Below, one piece after another: positions 59,788-64,000 of a DNA stretch of 64,000 nt. Location: contig ML664664.1 in NCBI GenBank assembly GCA_007570785.1, positions 144,984 through 208,983 of the forward strand. Direction: 5' to 3'. This DNA comes from Antilocapra americana (Eukaryota > Chordata > Mammalia > Artiodactyla > Antilocapridae). Made by a program: the position numbers and the translations under genes. The number at the start of each line of letters is the position of its first letter. The first letter of the stretch is position 1. The notes beneath the pieces are model-generated. The model saw nothing but the letters and a program-made list of their open reading frames with translations. It ran no database searches and had not been told where the DNA came from.

Positions 59788-61422
59788 TCTGCCACATCTT
59801 GAGCAGAAGATCTTGCAGTAAGAAGATCATGATCTGCTCTTCAGCACTTACCTTCCGCATTTGTCTCTGCCCTGGCGTGTTGAGGACTGGGTGGGGGAAG
59901 GCGGGAGAAGGGGGCATATGTCTCTAATGTCACTAGTACTGCCACTGGCTGTCACCAGTTCTCAGGTGGGCCTAATTATAGGTCGGCTGGGAGATGCAAC
60001 CGTGTTCTGCAAAGGGTCTGAGAAGAAGCCTTCCCATGATGCAGTTCTGGGAACAGGAGTTAGGACTCTGTGGTGGCCTGTTTTGCCCCATCTCCCAGCT
60101 GACTCCTGTCCTGCTGTGCACACGTCACTTCCTCATTGTTGATGCCCTCTGCCTGGCAAACAGCACTGCAGGGCAGAGCAGAAGCAACATAGCTTGAGCT
60201 TCCCACAGCAGCCACCTAACTTACGGGAAGTTCTTACAACCTCATTTTAACTCCTAGAAGGGGTCGGCTCTGTGGCTGAGCATATTCCCCACCTTGCTTT
60301 TCCCTGTATTCCTGTGGACACAGCAGGCAGGAGTGAGGCACCCTGGCCATTCCACTGCTGAAGCAGACGTCCACTCGCAGCATGACTGTTCATGGGCTCC
60401 TCATGCAGGTACCCTACATTGGGCTTCCTTGAAGCTCCTCTCAGTAGTTCAGGGTCTTAGGTTCTCAGCATTACCTTTGAATAGTGTGACAAACCGACCT
60501 GGCCGCTGCTCCGGAGTGCTGGATTGCTAGCATGGCAGTGCTGTCACTGTTAGAAGTGGCTTACGTTGTCCAGTAGTGAATGGCAGTCAGTGCAACTGAC
60601 GGGAATGAAACCTTCACAATCGAACTGGGATTTGAGTAGAACCCTAAGTCAGCAACTTTCCTTGCTAAATATTTAATGCACCTATTATTCATCTGAAAGA
60701 TGGTGTCACATGTCTCCCATGGCAGGCTAGGAGGAGGTTAGCTAGGAATTCAGAGAACAGGGGTTACCTATTACCCAAGGAATTATTCCTTAACTGAATA
60801 CATTAAACCTCTCTCTTCAAAAACGTAAAAGAAAGAAGAAAAAGGTTAGAAACCCCCCATTCTAGGATGAGGCTGACGTGTTGAAAAATGATACAACATC
60901 CAATAGAAAATACCATTTTTTTTTAAAGTAAGGTTTTCAGTCTTTATATATAATACTATGGACCATTAGGGCCACAAATCAATTTCCAAAAATAAGCAAT
61001 TGTGAATAGTTTAAAAAACTAGCTACTTTAATAAATATACTAAGGCAAGTGGATGACAAAATCCAATATATATTTCATCAATTCTCTAATCATTTATTCA
61101 CAGTTTAAGTTTTGTGAAATTGAGGTGCAGCTTGCAATCAATGACATATGGTTGAAAACATGTTTTTTTTTTCTTTTTTTAACCCAGAAAAAAGTGTGCT
61201 TTTCAATTCATGATATATTTGATAAAATGCAGCAAGCAGTCACCACCCCTGCCCACTCCTCAGAGCCCATCTGGGTGAGGCCACTACTGTAAATCAATTT
61301 CTGTTACAGTAGGTGGCCTGTTGTTTTTTTCTTTCTTTTTTTTTTAAATATTCTAGGATATCTTACAATCACTTTTTTTTTTAGAGATAGATGTGTACTT
61401 TAGATCAACTCACACTTCTTTT

Positions 61423-61770
61423 TTTTATCATTTTATTTTTTTTTGGCTATGCTGGTCTCCATTGCTGAGCAGGCTTTTCTCTAGTTGCGGTGAGCAGCGA
61501 GCGAGGCCTACTCTCTAGTTGCGGTGCCTGGGCTTCTCATCACAGTGGCTTGTCTTGTGGAGCATGGACTCTAAAGCGCACAGGTTTCAGTGGATGCAGT
61601 GTGCTGGCTCAGTAGTTGCAGCTCCCGGGCTCTCGAACACAGGCTTGGTAGTTGTGGCGCATGGGCTCAGTTGCTCCATAGCATCTGGGATCTTCCCAGA
61701 TAAGGGAATGAAGCTGTGTCTCCTGCATTGGCAGATGGATTCTTATCCACTGAGCCATATTAATTAGAAG
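61423..61770 (-). mobile_element. Artiodactyl tRNA-Glu SINE (CHR-like, antisense)
   Basis: ttttttttggctatgctgg, tactctctagttgcggtgcc, gctcagtagttgcagctccc and ttatccactgagccatatt in reversed order. Confidence 0.85.
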
Positions 61771-63264
61771 CCCAGCTGCTGATTTAATATATTGGGGGTT
61801 GTAAATGGTTCTTTCCCTCAGTGTTAGGGCACAGTTTCCCTAGTGTTAGGGCACAACTCCCCCAGGGCAAGACTTCTTGACCATGGTTATCATGGTTGGA
61901 ATGTCAACAACTGTAGAAATAAGATTAAGTTTAGTTACTTCCAAGGTACGATAAAATCAGTAGCAAAAGAAATTAGAACTCTGAAGTAGTCGAATATTGT
62001 CAGACCTAGGACTTGGGTACCATCCAACTGAAACAGGGCATCTCTTCCCCCACTGTGCACACAGCAACCAGCAGAGCAAAGAGGGCTCTGCTTTCTCTTG
62101 AATTGTAAGCTTCACAGAGTTGTGCTAATGCCATAACTTAATGTAGTATTATTATTTGAATGTTAAATTATTACCCCATTTCTAAAGCTAATATTTGATA
62201 CCAGTCACTGCTTATCATGAACAGACTAAAGCCTGATTTTTCTTTCCATTTTGTTATTGAAGAAAGACTCATGGAATAGGCTCCAGTCATTTTTATAACT
62301 GATGGGGTTTGGGAAAACCAAATAGGTCAAGCTGTTCTATTTCACAAATAAGGAAATAACAAGAGAAAATGTTGATTTGCTCCTTTCCCCCTAGCAAGAT
62401 ACTGATTGGGGAATCCCAGAAGAGAACCAGGTCTCCCTGCCCTCCCTTCCCTCTGTATTGAACACAGTTCCCTCCTAATTTGGTGGGTGATGGTGAGGCT
62501 GGGGTTTCACAGTGGAACAGTTTACCTCTAGGCTTTTTATGCCAGTTCTTATTAGGCCATTAGTAAAGGCACATCACAGTATTCTTATTCAAGCCCAGAT
62601 ATGGTTGTAATGGAAAAATTGGTGGCTGGTACATACACTTGGCTGCATTTTTATATTTACTGTTTTAAAATGCTTTAGAACAGGCAAAGCAGGTGACATC
62701 CTTTGCATTTTTAAACAGAGATTGTGAGTGCCAAAAAGACCAGTTATGTACCTGATTTCTGACTGGAGTTGGAATTTATACCGTGTAGCTGATAGACTTG
62801 GAGAACAAGACAGGAAGAAAACAAACAAAAAAAAATTAATAAGGCTTGTAATAAAATAGGGCCAGTTGGGAAGGAATATAGAGGTACACTGAAATTTCCT
62901 ATTGTTATTTGAAAAGTGGCAACCTTAACTCTTAGACAGTTTTGAACTTGTTTGGTTTGATGGTAAGATCATTTTCAAGAGAGCTATCTTTAAGCTAAAT
63001 AAGTTTCATTATAGTTCTAGACTAATGTCTCAAGTGGTAGAAGAGATGATAAAGCTGTTTAGAGTTAATAAAACTTTGTAGTACTACAGAGATTGAGTTT
63101 TATTACTTTGAAAGACAGATTACATTATAAAAGATCCAGGTACATATTAATAACTTAAATGAGATAAAGTAGTAAGAACGATTAATTCCTCAGAAACCTA
63201 GGATTTATATGTTTTTTCATCAAAACTGTTCCATTTTCCTGTTTTGTATTTTAAAGTATTAAAA

Positions 63265-63316
63265 TCCAGAAACTAACACAACATTGTAAATCAACTATAC
63301 CTGAAAAAAATAACAG
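63265..63316 (+). mobile_element. L1 3' terminus fragment
   Basis: ccagaaactaacacaacatt then gtaaatcaactatacctgaa with an A-rich end, the last bases of an artiodactyl L1, in sense. Confidence 0.6.
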
Positions 63317-63319
63317 GGT

Positions 63320-64000
63320 AAACTTTAGATGCTCAAAATTCTCCAAGCCAGGCTTCAGCAATATGTGAACCATAAACTTACAGATGTTCAAGCTGGTTTT
63401 AGATAAGGCAGAGGAACCAGAGATCAAATTGCCAACATCCACTGGATCATCAAAAAAGCAAGAGAGTTCCAGAAAAAACATCTATTTCTGCTTTATTGAC
63501 TATGCCAAAGCCTTTGACTGTGTGGATCACAATACACTGTGGAAAATTCTGAAAGAGATGGGGATACCAGACCACCTGACCTGCCTCTTGAGAAGTCTGT
63601 ATGCAGGTCAGGAAGCAAGTTAGAACTGGATATGGAACAACAGACTGGTTCCAAATAGGAAAAGGAGTATGTCTAAGCTGTGTATTGTCACCCTATTTAT
63701 TTAACTTCTATGCAGAGTACATCATGAGAAATGCTGGGATGGAAGAAGCACAAGCTGGAATCAAGATTGCTGGGAGAAATATCAATAACCTCAGATATGC
63801 AGATGACACCACCCTTATGGCAGAAAGTGAAGAAGAACTAAAGAGTCTCTTGATGAAAGTGAAAGAGGAGAGTGAAAAGTTAGCTTAACGCTCAACATTC
63901 AGAAAACTAAGATCATGGCATCCGGTCCCATCACTTTATGGCAAATAGATGGGGAAACGGTGGCTGACTTTATTTTTCTGGGCTCGAAAATCACTGCAGA
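63320..64000 (+). mobile_element. BovB LINE, sense, cut by window end
   Basis: Sense BovB RT region starting at gatgctcaaaattctccaag. RT motif A (FIDYAKAFDCVDH, 63490-63530) and motif C (YADDTTLMAE, 63790-63830) are intact, but there is an in-frame TAA near 63402 (ttttagataaggc), and a two-base deletion near 63620 shifts the frame between the two motifs. It continues past 64000. Dead copy. Confidence 0.93.

Overview
This is mammalian nuclear DNA from a bovid ruminant (cattle, sheep, goat, buffalo or close kin). The lineage comes from the repeats: BovB (RTE) LINEs, Bov-A2 and Bov-tA SINEs, artiodactyl tRNA-Glu SINEs and ruminant-type L1 3' ends occur throughout, over an older layer of L1M, L2, MIR and hAT/Tigger relics. 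Nothing bacterial or viral was seen. Two N-runs (3963-4062, 38055-38454) are assembly gaps.

Only one conventional gene is recognisable: PRRG1 (proline-rich Gla protein 1, a single-pass membrane protein, X-linked in mammals), on the + strand. Its start-codon exon is 13312-13364 and its Gla-domain exon is 45983-46143. The splice sites are canonical and the reading phase is continuous, giving the first 57 residues. The transmembrane and cytoplasmic exon(s) are not visible and should lie beyond 64000. The window therefore reads: upstream sequence or intron (1-13311), start exon, a 32.6-kb intron (13365-45982), Gla exon, and at least 17.9 kb of the next intron. Chromosome X is inferred from gene identity.

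Inside the large intron, in the same orientation, is an intronless E2F6-like retrocopy (homology 31371-32240). It is open from end to end and keeps the winged-helix DNA-binding, dimerisation and marked-box regions, although it differs from E2F6 at many residues. The ancestral ATG position reads GTA; the first in-frame ATG is 31521. Just upstream (31075-31145) is a CpG-rich stretch with NRF1-like and YY1-like motifs. This is the most interesting locus in the window.

The rest is retrotransposon landscape. Many insertions still have target-site duplications (TSDs), so their histories can be read: a BovB and an L1 with twin-priming inversions, an L1 with a micro-inversion nested in a BovB, SINE-in-L1-in-hAT nesting, an internally deleted BovB, a 53-bp BovB insertion and a fold-back SINE. 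Repeat boundaries without a stated TSD are approximate; family names come from recalled consensus sequences, not a database search.
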